Assembly (NCBI GenBank): GCA_002746415.1
Contig: NVXD01000005.1
Coordinates: 107,581-171,580, forward strand
Source of the DNA: Flavobacteriaceae bacterium
GTDB lineage: Bacteria; Bacteroidota; Bacteroidia; Flavobacteriales; Flavobacteriaceae
Direction: 5' to 3'
Length of the DNA stretch: 64,000 nt
A program made the translations under genes and the position numbers. Under the pieces are notes generated by a model. That model was not told where the DNA came from, made no database searches, and worked only from the letters and a program-made list of their open reading frames with translations. Below are positions 54,542 to 63,989 of this stretch, piece after piece; positions within the stretch are counted from its first letter, which is position 1, and each line of letters opens with the position of its first letter.

Positions 54542-55228
54542 TTACTCAAAACAGTCTTGGCAAGGCTTTCTCCCAAAGGTATATGTCAATGTAATACCGG
54601 AAAAAACATACCAATCATCACTAAGAATATTTCCAAATCTAAATTCTTCAAAATTAGACTCCTCTGGGTTACTGGCATCTAAATTATCTGTAAATGTGTA
54701 TCTAGCGCCAATTTCTCCGCCTAATATAAAAAATTGACTTAATCTTTTCTTGAACCCTACTGTCATTGGTATTGCAAAACCTCCATCTTTTTGACCAAAA
54801 TCCTGTAATTGAGCTGCATCAAAATAATAATATCCGTATCTAAAATAGGTAATACCCGTATATAGATAAGGTGTAAATGCAGGACCTAATTGATGTAGGT
54901 TAAAATCCACAAAATTAAATTCGAGCCCTATAGATGTTTCTAAAATAGAATTGTCCAGCTTATAATTCCGCTGTTGTCTTGAGGACATATTGGATTTTGA
55001 ATCATCCGCTGTAAAATTACCGTAAATCACCGTTCCCCTCCAAGAATAACGCTTACTAATATTCCATTTTGCGATACCACCAAAGGCAACACCAGAGGGC
55101 AATATATAATTAGTTCTCCCTACATCACCAATATTGTTGGCGCCACCTGCAAAAATCCCTATTTCATAAGTTTGGGCTTTCATTTGTCCAAAAACAAACA
55201 AAAAAAATAAAGCAATCAATATCCTCAT
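54542..55228 (-). CDS. DUF6089 family outer-membrane beta-barrel protein
   Basis: A 228-aa protein (start at ATG 55228, opening the signal peptide MRILIALFFLFVFGQMKAQ). Alternating hydrophobic strands, the YEIGIFAGGANNIGDVG start and YLYTGITYFRYGYYYF suit a small barrel of about 8-10 strands. The family is regularly found before uppS-bamA in Flavobacteriaceae, but its role is unknown; the context suggests envelope assembly. Confidence 0.82.
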   Translation of the reverse strand: MRILIALFFLFVFGQMKAQTYEIGIFAGGANNIGDVGRTNYILPSGVAFGGIAKWNISKRYSWRGTVIYGNFTADDSKSNMSSRQQRNYKLDNSILETSIGLEFNFVDFNLHQLGPAFTPYLYTGITYFRYGYYYFDAAQLQDFGQKDGGFAIPMTVGFKKRLSQFFILGGEIGARYTFTDNLDASNPEESNFEEFRFGNILSDDWYVFSGITLTYTFGRKPCQDCFE

Positions 55229-55342
55229 TTCATCTAAAAGTTTGCAAATATAACAATTACAGTAGTTTACCCTACTGAAAATAGTATATTCATGTTCTCT
55301 CTTGATAAACAGCATTTAATAGCATTTATTGCTTTGGAAATT

Positions 55343-56224
55343 TCAATTGCGTTTATCTTCTCCCCACAGTAATTTATTCCGTAATGTTTTAAGAAAGCTC
55401 TCTGAAGTATACTCAATCATTTTTATCGTAAAACCTGCTTTTTTTACAATAATTTCCGTGCCATTTTCTACAGTTGCAATTCTGGAATCCAAAGAAATCA
55501 AATGATTTTCTTCTCTACCAGAAACACTAAGTCGAATCACAGTATTGTCTGAAATAACCAATGGTCTTGCACTTAAATTGTGAGGAGCTATGGGGGTCAA
55601 TATCAAAGATTTTACCATCGGCTCTATTACCGGACCACCACAACTTAAAGAATAGCCTGTAGAGCCTGTAGGCGTAGCCACAATAAGGCCATCTGCCCAA
55701 TATGATGTTAAATATTCCTCATTTAAATAGGTCTCTACCATTATCATAGATGTAGTATCCTTTCTACTAACAGTTATTTCATTTAAAGCAAAGTTCATTG
55801 CTTTGAATTCATCAGTTTCCGGCTTTGTTTCCACCTGAACTAAACTTCTTTCTACAATATTATATGCCCCTGACATAAACTCTGTCACCACCTTTCTTAC
55901 ATCCTCTTTTTTAAAAGTGGACAAAAAACCTAATCTTCCTGTATTTACACCCACTATAGGAATTCCTAAATCTCGAACATAGGTTATGGCCCTAAGTATG
56001 GTGCCATCACCGCCAAAGCTTACAAACATATCAAACGTACCATCCAAACCTGAAGAATTCGTATAGGTATTGAATTTTCCCAAATCTTGAGAATTGGATA
56101 ACAATTCCAAGAAATTTTGCTCAAAATAAACTTCCGCGTCTACTATTTTCAACTCATCCAATAGCTCCACCACATAATCCAATGCAGTGTCATAATAAGT
56201 CTGACCGTAAATGGCAACTTTCAT
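55343..56224 (-). CDS. nadK: NAD kinase
   Basis: A 293-aa enzyme that makes NADP+ from NAD+. GGDGT is at 71-75 and the glycine-rich TPTGSTGYSLSCGG is in the C-terminal half. It is 5 bp after the CBS-domain gene, and its stop is 114 bp from the DUF6089 start. Confidence 0.96.
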   Translation of the reverse strand: MKVAIYGQTYYDTALDYVVELLDELKIVDAEVYFEQNFLELLSNSQDLGKFNTYTNSSGLDGTFDMFVSFGGDGTILRAITYVRDLGIPIVGVNTGRLGFLSTFKKEDVRKVVTEFMSGAYNIVERSLVQVETKPETDEFKAMNFALNEITVSRKDTTSMIMVETYLNEEYLTSYWADGLIVATPTGSTGYSLSCGGPVIEPMVKSLILTPIAPHNLSARPLVISDNTVIRLSVSGREENHLISLDSRIATVENGTEIIVKKAGFTIKMIEYTSESFLKTLRNKLLWGEDKRN

Positions 56225-56229
56225 ATCTG

Positions 56230-56886
56230 CTAAACGTTTAGGTATTTATCAAGATAGTCTGACCTTTGTTTTAAATTCTCAACAAACTGATCATCATTAT
56301 TTCCAAAAATGATAGTGTAATTGTAGCGCCTAAAAGTTTGAATCACTTCATTTAAATCTGTGCTATTTGTCTTTATAGTAACCTGTACCACATCATTGTG
56401 TATATCAGTAATAAATCCTCCAATGAGTTTGGCGTTATTAGTTTCCACAATTTGGGCGATTTCGCTAAAAGAATAATCCTTTAATCCTTTGGCAACAACT
56501 AAAATTCCACCAGGCTCTGTAAAGAAAGGAGTATCTATAAATTCACTAATGATATCATTAAGGTCATAGTAACCCATGACTTTTTCATCTTTATCCAAAA
56601 TAGGGATAAGGTTGGCATTGTTTCTTGCGAAAATTTCTAAAACGTCTAACCATGAAGTTTCATTTCTTGCAAAAAAAGATTCCAAATTATACCTATAATC
56701 CCCAATTTTTTTTCCCTCTTTAAAGTTTTCCAAATCGTTTTCACTTAAAACCCCCAAAAACCTTTCTTCTTCAACAATAGCTACATGACTATAGGTAGTA
56801 TCCTTAAAAAATTGAATAACATTTTTTAAGGAATCATCCGCCTTGAAGACAGCAATTGTATGAAGTATATGTGATTGAATATGCAT
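56230..56886 (-). CDS. CBS-domain protein
   Basis: A 218-aa protein with two CBS motifs (about 5-60, with VAIVEEERFLGVLSENDL, and about 70-125, with LIPILDKDEKVMGYYDL) and a C-terminal ACT-like region (about 140-210). No catalytic domain is attached. It is a candidate sensor of adenine nucleotides, and it abuts nadK, but the partner is not known. It opens the minus-strand envelope cluster. Confidence 0.85.
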   Translation of the reverse strand: MHIQSHILHTIAVFKADDSLKNVIQFFKDTTYSHVAIVEEERFLGVLSENDLENFKEGKKIGDYRYNLESFFARNETSWLDVLEIFARNNANLIPILDKDEKVMGYYDLNDIISEFIDTPFFTEPGGILVVAKGLKDYSFSEIAQIVETNNAKLIGGFITDIHNDVVQVTIKTNSTDLNEVIQTFRRYNYTIIFGNNDDQFVENLKQRSDYLDKYLNV

Positions 56887-56944
56887 AAACTTAAATTATA
56901 ACGCAAAATACTAATTTAAAATATCAAAAGGCATGCCTAATTTG

Positions 56945-56952
56945 TATTTTTG
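56945..56952 (+). promoter_or_regulatory. -7 box of pdxJ
   Basis: TATTTTTG, an exact TAnnTTTG match, 25 bp before the pdxJ ATG. No -33 TTG at the usual distance. Confidence 0.45.
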
Positions 56953-56977
56953 CCTTCTCTTTCAATAGATTTTACAT

Positions 56978-57691
56978 ATGACAAAACTTAGTGTTAACAT
57001 TAATAAAATAGCAACATTACGTAATTCCAGAGGAGGTGATGTTCCCAATCTTTTAAAAGTAGCATCAGACATTGAAAAATTTGGCGCTCAAGGAATAACT
57101 ATTCATCCCAGACCCGATGAAAGGCATATCAAATACCAAGATGCAAGAGATTTAAAACAAATCGTAACCACAGAATTTAACATTGAAGGCAATCCCATAT
57201 CTAAATTTATTGATTTAGTTTTAGACACTCGGCCTACACAGGTTACCTTAGTTCCAGATTCCATAAGTGCTATAACTTCAAATGCAGGGTGGGATACCAT
57301 AAATCATTACACCTTTTTAAAAGATGTCATCAGCGATTTTAAAAAAAATGGCATAAGAACCTCCATATTTGTTGACCCAGACACCAAAATGATTGAGGGA
57401 GCTGCAAAAACAGGTGCAGATCGTATAGAACTCTACACTGAAAGCTATGCCCAATTATATGAAAAAAATAAAGAAGAAGCTATCAAACCATATATTGATG
57501 CTGCTGTTTTGTCCAATGAATTAGGGTTAGGCCTAAATGCTGGTCATGACTTAAGCTTGGACAATATTTCTTATTTTAAAAACAACATTCCCAATTTATT
57601 GGAAGTTTCCATTGGACATGCCTTAATATGCGAATCGCTCTATCTAGGATTAGACAACGTTATTAATATGTATTTAAACAAAATGAAATAA
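56978..57691 (+). CDS. pdxJ: Pyridoxine 5'-phosphate synthase
   Basis: A 237-aa TIM barrel that makes pyridoxine phosphate from deoxyxylulose phosphate and aminoacetone phosphate. LSVNINKIATLRNSRGG, ITIHPRPDERHI and the C-terminal GLNAGHDLSLDN and SIGHALI are diagnostic. It supplies PLP, which several enzymes in this window need. Its stop overlaps the start of the next gene by one base (TAATG). Confidence 0.96.
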   Translation: MTKLSVNINKIATLRNSRGGDVPNLLKVASDIEKFGAQGITIHPRPDERHIKYQDARDLKQIVTTEFNIEGNPISKFIDLVLDTRPTQVTLVPDSISAITSNAGWDTINHYTFLKDVISDFKKNGIRTSIFVDPDTKMIEGAAKTGADRIELYTESYAQLYEKNKEEAIKPYIDAAVLSNELGLGLNAGHDLSLDNISYFKNNIPNLLEVSIGHALICESLYLGLDNVINMYLNKMK

Positions 57692-58461
57692 TGCAGTCAT
57701 TACATTCAAAAATATTGGGAGAGGGATTACCTATGTTAATCTTACATGGTTTTTTAGGCATGTCTGACAATTGGAAAACACTGGGTTCCCAATTTGCGAA
57801 AAATGGATTGGAAGTACATTTAATTGACCAACGAAACCATGGAAAAAGTTTTCATTCTAAAGAATTTAACTACACCATTCTTGCTGAAGACATAAAGAAT
57901 TATATGCTGGACCATCAGTTATCCAAAGCCATAGTACTAGGACATTCCATGGGTGGAAAAACCGCCATGCAATTAGCATGTACCTACCCAGAAGTAGTTG
58001 ATAAATTGATTGTTGCCGATATTGGCCCAAAACAATACCCCGCACATCATCAACAAATTATAGATGCACTCAATGAACTTGAATTAAAAGACATTGACTC
58101 AAGGGGCGAGGTCGATGCTGAGCTAAGCAAAAAAATAACTGATTATGGTACGCGTCAATTTTTACTTAAAAACCTATACTGGGTAGAAAAAGGAAGCCTA
58201 GGGTTTAGAATGAACCTAGTTGTTTTAAGCAATAAAATAGCAGAAATAGGAAAGGAAATAACTTCAAATGCTATTTTCAACAAGCCAACCCTTTTTTTAA
58301 AAGGTGGCAAATCAGATTATATATTACAAAAAGACACCACCAAGATTAAAGAACATTTTCCACAAGCATCAATTGAAACCATTGAAAATGCAGGGCATTG
58401 GTTACACGCAGAAAATCCTTCGCATTTTTTTGAAAAAGCCATTAATTTCATAAATCAATAA
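57691..58461 (+). CDS. Alpha/beta hydrolase (YbfF-like esterase)
   Basis: A 256-aa hydrolase. The nucleophile S86 is in GHSMGGK, the oxyanion region in LHGFLGMSDNW, DQRNHGKS follows, and the catalytic His is in ENAGHWLHAENP. This matches the YbfF acyl-CoA/ester hydrolases. It is translationally coupled to pdxJ by a TAATG overlap; a functional link is not evident. Confidence 0.88.
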   Translation: MQSLHSKILGEGLPMLILHGFLGMSDNWKTLGSQFAKNGLEVHLIDQRNHGKSFHSKEFNYTILAEDIKNYMLDHQLSKAIVLGHSMGGKTAMQLACTYPEVVDKLIVADIGPKQYPAHHQQIIDALNELELKDIDSRGEVDAELSKKITDYGTRQFLLKNLYWVEKGSLGFRMNLVVLSNKIAEIGKEITSNAIFNKPTLFLKGGKSDYILQKDTTKIKEHFPQASIETIENAGHWLHAENPSHFFEKAINFINQ

Positions 58462-58476
58462 AAAAAGGATGATTTT

Positions 58477-58492
58477 ATTATGCATGCATAAT
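58477..58492. promoter_or_regulatory. Palindromic operator candidate upstream of the SGNH lipoprotein gene
   Basis: ATTATGCATGCATAAT, a perfect 16-bp palindrome ending 15 bp upstream of the -33 TTG. It shares TATGC-N2-GCATA with the palindrome before etfB. Position upstream of the promoter would suit an activator or an upstream repressor site. Confidence 0.5.
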
Positions 58493-58507
58493 TTATTGTC
58501 CGTTTTG

Positions 58508-58537
58508 TTGTGAATGTAATAATTTTGGTTAATTTTG
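58508..58537 (+). promoter_or_regulatory. Promoter of the SGNH lipoprotein gene
   Basis: TTG (58508-58510), 19 bp, then TAATTTTG (58530-58537): a full Bacteroidota -33/-7 pair, 53 bp before the ATG. A second TAATTTTG lies at 58520-58527. Confidence 0.55.
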
Positions 58538-58590
58538 AATTCATTGAAACAATAACATTGTAAACTCACATTAATTCAAAACTCACATAG

Positions 58591-60093
58591 ATGAAAAAGT
58601 TACTTTCATTACTCGTTTTTTCAGGTCTTTTATTAATTTCTTGTAGTGATGACGATGACATCATTGACATTACTCCTATGGAGGAAGTCCCTGTAGTTTA
58701 TACTAGTGGTTCGGCAGACTTTTCAAACTATGTTGCTGTAGGAAATTCATTAACAGCAGGTTATTCTGATTCTGCTCTTTTTATAGATGGGCAAAATGCT
58801 TCCTTCCCAAACATGTTGGCTTCTAACTTTGCTCTTGTTGGTGGAGGAGATTTTTCTATCCCCCTTATGGCAGACAATTTTGGAGGTGCAACTCTTGGAG
58901 GGCAGCCAATTTTGGGCAATAGGTTATTTTTGGATTTCACATCTGGAACACCTACGCCAACACCCGTAAGCGGAACGGGTACTACAGAAATATCTAATAC
59001 TTTATCTGGTTCTTTTAATAATATGGGTGTTCCTGGAGCCAAAAGTTACCATTTGACAGCACCTGGATATGGAAGTGTTGCAGGGGTTGCCCTTGGTTTA
59101 GCAAACCCTTATTATGCCAGATTTGCTTCCGCTTCTGATGCCACTATAATTGGAGATGCCATTTCTCAAAACCCAACTTTCTTTTCCCTTTGGATTGGAA
59201 ATAATGATATTTTAGGTTTTGCCACCTCTGGTGGTGATGGTGTTGACCAAACTGGAAATTTTAACCCTGCTACTTATGGTAGTAACGACATATCAGATCC
59301 TAATGTTTTTGCAGGCGTCTATGACGGGCTATTGCAAGCACTAACTGCAAATGGTGCAAAAGGTGTTGTTGCCAATATCCCTGATATTAGCACCCTCCCA
59401 TACTTCACTACTGTCCCCCACAATCCAGTACCCTTAGATGCCGCAACGGCTAATCTTTTAAACGGTGCATATGCCGCTTATAATGGCGGATTAGCGCAAT
59501 TACAAGGACTGGGAGCAATTTCTGCTGATGAACTGGCGCAGCGTACCATTTCTTTTGTGGCAGGAGAAACAAACGCAGTAGTATTAATAGACGAGGACTT
59601 AACAAATTTAACAGGATTTAATCCTGCATTGATAAATATGAGACAGGCAACTGCAGATGATTTATTAGTGTTTACATCACAAACAATTATTGGCACCTTG
59701 GCAAACCCAGCCGACCCTACTTCCATACACGGAGTGGCTGTTCCATTGGCAGACAAATGGGTCCTTACACCAGAAGAACAACTTGCAGTGAAAACTGCGC
59801 AAACAGCCTATAATCAAACTATTGAAGCTTTGGCTCAACAATACGGCTTGGCATTTGTAGATGCGGAAGGACTTATGACTGAAACTGCAGAAAATGGACT
59901 GCAATTACCTGATGGCAGTATTCTTACGTCTACCTATGGAACAGGAGGTGCGTTTTCCTTGGATGGCGTACATCCTTCCCCAAGAGGCTACGCTATTTTA
60001 GCTATCTTTTTCATTGACGCCATTAATACAACATACGGTTCAGATTTACCAGGTGTAAATCCTTTAGATTATACTGGTTTATATATTAACTAA
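58591..60093 (+). CDS. SGNH/GDSL-type lipoprotein hydrolase
   Basis: A 500-aa lipoprotein: signal segment, lipobox LLISC with C18, then a run of aspartates (SDDDDIID), like surface-exposed Bacteroidota lipoproteins. The catalytic blocks are VGNSLTAGYSD (nucleophile S53; GDSL reads GNSL), WIGNNDILG (block III GxND) and DGVHPSPRGYAI (DxxH). It should be an esterase or lipase on the outer membrane. The insertion-rich middle, full of A, G and T, makes it longer than simple GDSL enzymes. Confidence 0.85.
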   Translation: MKKLLSLLVFSGLLLISCSDDDDIIDITPMEEVPVVYTSGSADFSNYVAVGNSLTAGYSDSALFIDGQNASFPNMLASNFALVGGGDFSIPLMADNFGGATLGGQPILGNRLFLDFTSGTPTPTPVSGTGTTEISNTLSGSFNNMGVPGAKSYHLTAPGYGSVAGVALGLANPYYARFASASDATIIGDAISQNPTFFSLWIGNNDILGFATSGGDGVDQTGNFNPATYGSNDISDPNVFAGVYDGLLQALTANGAKGVVANIPDISTLPYFTTVPHNPVPLDAATANLLNGAYAAYNGGLAQLQGLGAISADELAQRTISFVAGETNAVVLIDEDLTNLTGFNPALINMRQATADDLLVFTSQTIIGTLANPADPTSIHGVAVPLADKWVLTPEEQLAVKTAQTAYNQTIEALAQQYGLAFVDAEGLMTETAENGLQLPDGSILTSTYGTGGAFSLDGVHPSPRGYAILAIFFIDAINTTYGSDLPGVNPLDYTGLYIN

Positions 60094-60139
60094 TAACATA
60101 ATTTTATACTTTTAAGGGTATATCAATATTTTCGTTTCT

Positions 60140-60490
60140 ATGAAAATGATTTTGAGAATTTTATTAAGTGCTTTGGCTGTTGTCATCCTATCCAAAGTAT
60201 TGCCAGGTATTGGTGTTGACTCCTATACTACTGCAATTATTGTTGCGGTAGTTTTAAGTCTTTTAAATTTTTTAGTAAAACCACTTCTAATAATTTTCAC
60301 CCTTCCGGTTACCATAGTCACATTTGGTCTTTTTTTATTAATCATCAATGCAATCATTATTCTTATGGCCGATTATTTTGTTGATGGCTTTTATGTAAGC
60401 AGTATATGGTGGGCACTTCTTTTTAGCCTTTTGTTATCTTTCCTTCAATCTATTTTATTCTCCTTCCTAAAAGAAGACAAAAAAAAGTAA
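60140..60490 (+). CDS. Small holin-like membrane protein (phage holin 4 family, YvlD-like)
   Basis: A 116-aa protein with four hydrophobic segments (about 2-20, 30-50, 55-80, 88-110) and a lysine-rich end. VLSLLNFLVKPLLIIFTLPV matches the Phage_holin_4_2/YvlD family. No phage gene is near, so it is a normal chromosomal member with unknown function. Confidence 0.85.
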   Translation: MKMILRILLSALAVVILSKVLPGIGVDSYTTAIIVAVVLSLLNFLVKPLLIIFTLPVTIVTFGLFLLIINAIIILMADYFVDGFYVSSIWWALLFSLLLSFLQSILFSFLKEDKKK

Positions 60491-60521
60491 GTTAACATGT
60501 GACTTACAGTATTTTAAAAAC

Positions 60522-60552
60522 TTGTGCTACTTCATAAAATGTACTACTTTTG
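60522..60552 (+). promoter_or_regulatory. Promoter of tig
   Basis: TTG (60522-60524), 20 bp, then TACTTTTG (60545-60552): the best full -33/-7 match in the window, 35 bp before the tig ATG. Confidence 0.65.
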
Positions 60553-60587
60553 CATCCCATTTTAGAAAAGCAAAACAATAGAATAAG

Positions 60588-61910
60588 ATGAATATTACCA
60601 AAGAACAGATAGACGAGTTAAATGCAGTTGTAAAAGTCGCCGTAACAAAAGATGATTATCAGGACAAGGTAGAAAGCATTCTTAAAGACTACAGAAAACA
60701 AGCAAATATTCCCGGTTTTAGGAAAGGACAAGTCCCAATGGGCCTTATCAAAAAACAATATGGCAAAGCGGTATTAGTAGATGAGGTAAATAAGCTTTTA
60801 CAGGACAATCTTAATAAATACCTTACCGAAGAAAAATTAGATGTTCTTGGAAATCCATTACCGAAGCAACAAGATAATTTTGATTGGGAGACTGAAGAAT
60901 TTTCATTCGAATTTGAATTAGGCCTAGCACCCAATTTTGAAGTTCCATTGAAGACTAAAAAATCTATTTTGCATTACACTATTGTTGCTGACAAAAAAAT
61001 GGTAGATGAGCAAATAGATCGTATTCAAAAACAATACGGAAAACTTATAAATAAAAATGAAGTTGCCAAAAACAACGAAGTTATTGGTGTCTTTAAAAAT
61101 AAGGCTGAAGAAATAGAAAACAAAGCAACTATTGAGCTGGATAAAATTAAAAGCAAAAAAATTCTTGAGAGTCTTTTAGGAAAAAAAGCTGGAGATATTG
61201 TTACTATAAAAACAAAAGGGCTTTTTAAAGAAGATTACCTACTTTCCAGTGCTCTTGGAATTGATAAGGAAAAAGCTGAAAAATTGAACATTGAAGTTGA
61301 TTTTACAATTGAAGAAATCAATGAAAGAGAACCAGCAGAACTCAATCAAGAATTATTTGATAAATTATTTGGCAAGGATACCGTTAAAACTGAAGCCGAA
61401 TTAAAGGCAAAAATCAAAGAGGATTCAGAAAAGCAGTTTGAGCAACAATCTGATCAGAAACTATTAAATGACATCACAGAACATTATATCTCTAATGTCA
61501 AGTTTGATTTACCAACAGGTTTTCTTAAAAAATGGATTCAAGTAACAGGAGAAAAACCCTTAACCGAAGAAGAGGCCAATGAGGAGTTTGCAAAATCTGA
61601 AAAAGGATTACGCTACCAATTAATAGAAGGGAAAATCATCAAAGAAAACAATATTGAAATTCAGTTTGATGAACTTAAGGAATTTGCCAAAGGGTTCATT
61701 AAATCCCAAATGGCACAATATGGCCAATTAAATCCTGCAGAAGAGGAGTTAGACAATATTGCTGCAAGAATAATGGGCAACCAAGATGAGGTAAAAAGAT
61801 TATCAGAACAATTGATGAGTCAAAAATTACTTAATCTTTATAAAGAAAAGTCGAACCTAAAAACAAAAGAAATTACCTATGAGAACTTTGTGAAAGAAGT
61901 ATACGGGTAG
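60588..61910 (+). CDS. tig: Trigger factor chaperone
   Basis: A 440-aa ribosome-associated chaperone. The ribosome-docking loop is IPGFRKGQVPMGLIKKQYG (about 40-58). The middle PPIase-like domain is reduced and divergent (NNEVIGVFKNKAEE), as in Bacteroidota trigger factors. The C-terminal helical arms follow. clpP and clpX come next, the common tig-clpP-clpX order. Confidence 0.93.
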   Translation: MNITKEQIDELNAVVKVAVTKDDYQDKVESILKDYRKQANIPGFRKGQVPMGLIKKQYGKAVLVDEVNKLLQDNLNKYLTEEKLDVLGNPLPKQQDNFDWETEEFSFEFELGLAPNFEVPLKTKKSILHYTIVADKKMVDEQIDRIQKQYGKLINKNEVAKNNEVIGVFKNKAEEIENKATIELDKIKSKKILESLLGKKAGDIVTIKTKGLFKEDYLLSSALGIDKEKAEKLNIEVDFTIEEINEREPAELNQELFDKLFGKDTVKTEAELKAKIKEDSEKQFEQQSDQKLLNDITEHYISNVKFDLPTGFLKKWIQVTGEKPLTEEEANEEFAKSEKGLRYQLIEGKIIKENNIEIQFDELKEFAKGFIKSQMAQYGQLNPAEEELDNIAARIMGNQDEVKRLSEQLMSQKLLNLYKEKSNLKTKEITYENFVKEVYG

Positions 61911-61940
61911 TTTTGCAAAAAAAATAAGTATCTTTACAGT

Positions 61941-61973
61941 GCCGAAGATTGTATTTTCGGCATCTTTTTTTTT
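61941..61973 (+). terminator. Terminator between tig and clpP
   Basis: GCCGAA (61941-61946) and TTCGGC (61956-61961) form a 6-bp stem followed by ATCTTTTTTTTT. A possible -7-like TATCTTTA lies just upstream, so the hairpin might also sit at the 5' end of a clpP transcript. Confidence 0.65.
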
Positions 61974-61996
61974 GTTAAAAATTTGATCGAAAACAC

Positions 61997-62677
61997 ATGG
62001 ATTACGGAAAAGAATTCAAGAATTACGCTATAAAAGACCAAGGCATTAATAGCATGTACTATGACAACATCATTAGCAGCATGTATCCAACAAATATGAC
62101 GCCAAATATTATAGAGGAAAGACAGATGAATGTCATTGCAATGGATGTTTTCTCTAGACTAATGATGGATCGTATCATTTTTTTAGGAACGGGAATCAAT
62201 GATCAAGTGGCTAATATTGTACAAGCACAATTACTTTTCCTAGAAAGTGCAGATGCCGTAAAAGACATTCAAATATATATTAACTCACCAGGAGGTAGTG
62301 TTTATGCCGGTCTAGGTATATATGACACCATGCAGTTCATAAAACCAGATGTAGCAACAATTTGTACGGGAATGGCTGCTTCAATGAGTGCAGTCTTGCT
62401 TTGTGCCGGAGAAAAAGGAAAACGTAGTGCCCTAACACATTCTAGGGTTATGATTCATCAACCAATGGGAGGAGCTCAAGGCCAAGCAAGTGATATAGAG
62501 ATTACTGCTAGGGAAATATTGAAACTCAAAGACGAGTTGTATGAAATCATAGCCAATCATTCTGGACAATCCTTAGAAAAAATTCACGACGATAGTGACA
62601 GAGATTATTGGATGAAGGCAGATGACGCTAAAAAATATGGGATGATCGATGAAATTTTGGTAAGGGACCGGGGTTAA
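61997..62677 (+). CDS. clpP: ATP-dependent Clp protease proteolytic subunit
   Basis: A 226-aa serine peptidase. The nucleophile is S129 (GMAASMSAVL), the catalytic histidine H154 (MIHQPMGG), and the aspartate lies in the HDDSDRDYWM region. A 40-residue N-terminal part precedes the core, longer than the short E. coli propeptide. It forms a barrel with ClpX, encoded 76 bp downstream. Confidence 0.96.
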   Translation: MDYGKEFKNYAIKDQGINSMYYDNIISSMYPTNMTPNIIEERQMNVIAMDVFSRLMMDRIIFLGTGINDQVANIVQAQLLFLESADAVKDIQIYINSPGGSVYAGLGIYDTMQFIKPDVATICTGMAASMSAVLLCAGEKGKRSALTHSRVMIHQPMGGAQGQASDIEITAREILKLKDELYEIIANHSGQSLEKIHDDSDRDYWMKADDAKKYGMIDEILVRDRG

Positions 62678-62753
62678 ATTCGACTAAAAACACTCTTAAA
62701 ACGAACCAAAAAGCGAAATTTTTCGTTATAGTAGATAGAAGTTATTTGTTGTT

Positions 62754-63989
62754 ATGGCAAAAGAAAATTTAGAATGCTCATTTTGTGGAAGAAAAAAACC
62801 AGAAACCAATCTTTTGATTGCTGGTTTGGATGCACATATATGTGATAGATGTATTGAGCAAGCACATGGAATTGTTTCAGAAGAATCTAAACAGTCAAAA
62901 AACGATGACCTGTCATCAGAACTGGTTTTAAAAAAGCCATTAGACATTAAGAATTTTTTAGACACTTTTATTATTGGGCAAGAACGCACCAAAAAAGTAT
63001 TGTCCGTTGCGGTATATAATCACTACAAAAGATTATTACAAACTTCTTCCAAGGAAGATGATATAGAAATACAAAAAAGTAACATCATAATGGTGGGGCA
63101 AACGGGTACCGGTAAAACCTTAATGGCCAAAACCATTGCACGCATGCTCAATGTACCACTAGCAATAGTGGATGCTACGGTTCTTACAGAAGCTGGTTAT
63201 GTTGGTGAAGATGTAGAAAGTATTCTTACAAGATTATTACAAGCAGCAGATTATAACTTAGAAAAAGCTGAACGAGGTATTGTTTTTATTGATGAAATTG
63301 ATAAAATAGCTCGTAAAAGTGATAATCCATCCATAACTCGGGATGTTTCTGGTGAAGGAGTTCAGCAAGGCTTGCTAAAATTATTGGAAGGAACTGTTGT
63401 GAACGTTCCGCCAAAAGGAGGTAGAAAACATCCTGATCAAAAATTCATTGAAGTAAATACCGAAAACATATTGTTTATTGCGGGTGGTGCTTTTGATGGC
63501 ATAGAGCGGATTATCACTAAACGTTTAAATATGCAAGCTGTTGGTTACAGTGCCTCTAAAGTGGAAGATAATCTGGACAACACAAATATCATACAGTACA
63601 TCATTCCAAAAGATTTAAAGGTTTTTGGATTGATTCCTGAAATCATAGGAAGATTGCCAGTGCTGACCCATATGAATCCTTTGGATGAAAAAACATTAAG
63701 AGCTATACTTACAGAGCCAAAAAATGCAATCATCAAACAATATGAAAAATTGTTTGCCATGGATGATATCACTTTTAAGATAACAGACCAGGCCTTGGAC
63801 TATATTGTACAAAAAGCCATTGAATATAAATTGGGAGCAAGAGGACTTCGTTCTTTATGTGAAGCTATTTTCACGGATGCAATGTTTGAGATGCCCAGTA
63901 ACGACGAAACGGAATTTAAGGTAACCAAGCCTTATGCCGAGGAAAAATTGTCTTACGAAACCATTAAAAAGTTAAAAGCAGTTTCTTAA
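62754..63989 (+). CDS. clpX: ATP-dependent Clp protease ATP-binding subunit ClpX
   Basis: A 411-aa AAA+ unfoldase. The N-terminal zinc site has C8, C11, C30 and C33; Walker A is GQTGTGKT (115-122), Walker [12 protein letters not shown], and the sensor-2 GARGLRS is near the end. It delivers substrates to ClpP. The gene ends 11 bp before the window edge, and its last codons form half of a terminator stem. Confidence 0.97.
   Translation: MAKENLECSFCGRKKPETNLLIAGLDAHICDRCIEQAHGIVSEESKQSKNDDLSSELVLKKPLDIKNFLDTFIIGQERTKKVLSVAVYNHYKRLLQTSSKEDDIEIQKSNIIMVGQTGTGKTLMAKTIARMLNVPLAIVDATVLTEAGYVGEDVESILTRLLQAADYNLEKAERGIVFIDEIDKIARKSDNPSITRDVSGEGVQQGLLKLLEGTVVNVPPKGGRKHPDQKFIEVNTENILFIAGGAFDGIERIITKRLNMQAVGYSASKVEDNLDNTNIIQYIIPKDLKVFGLIPEIIGRLPVLTHMNPLDEKTLRAILTEPKNAIIKQYEKLFAMDDITFKITDQALDYIVQKAIEYKLGARGLRSLCEAIFTDAMFEMPSNDETEFKVTKPYAEEKLSYETIKKLKAVS

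Noticed and set aside
60140..60490. Holin-like protein as a sign of prophage
   Set aside because: The family is widespread on bacterial chromosomes, and no other phage gene is near.
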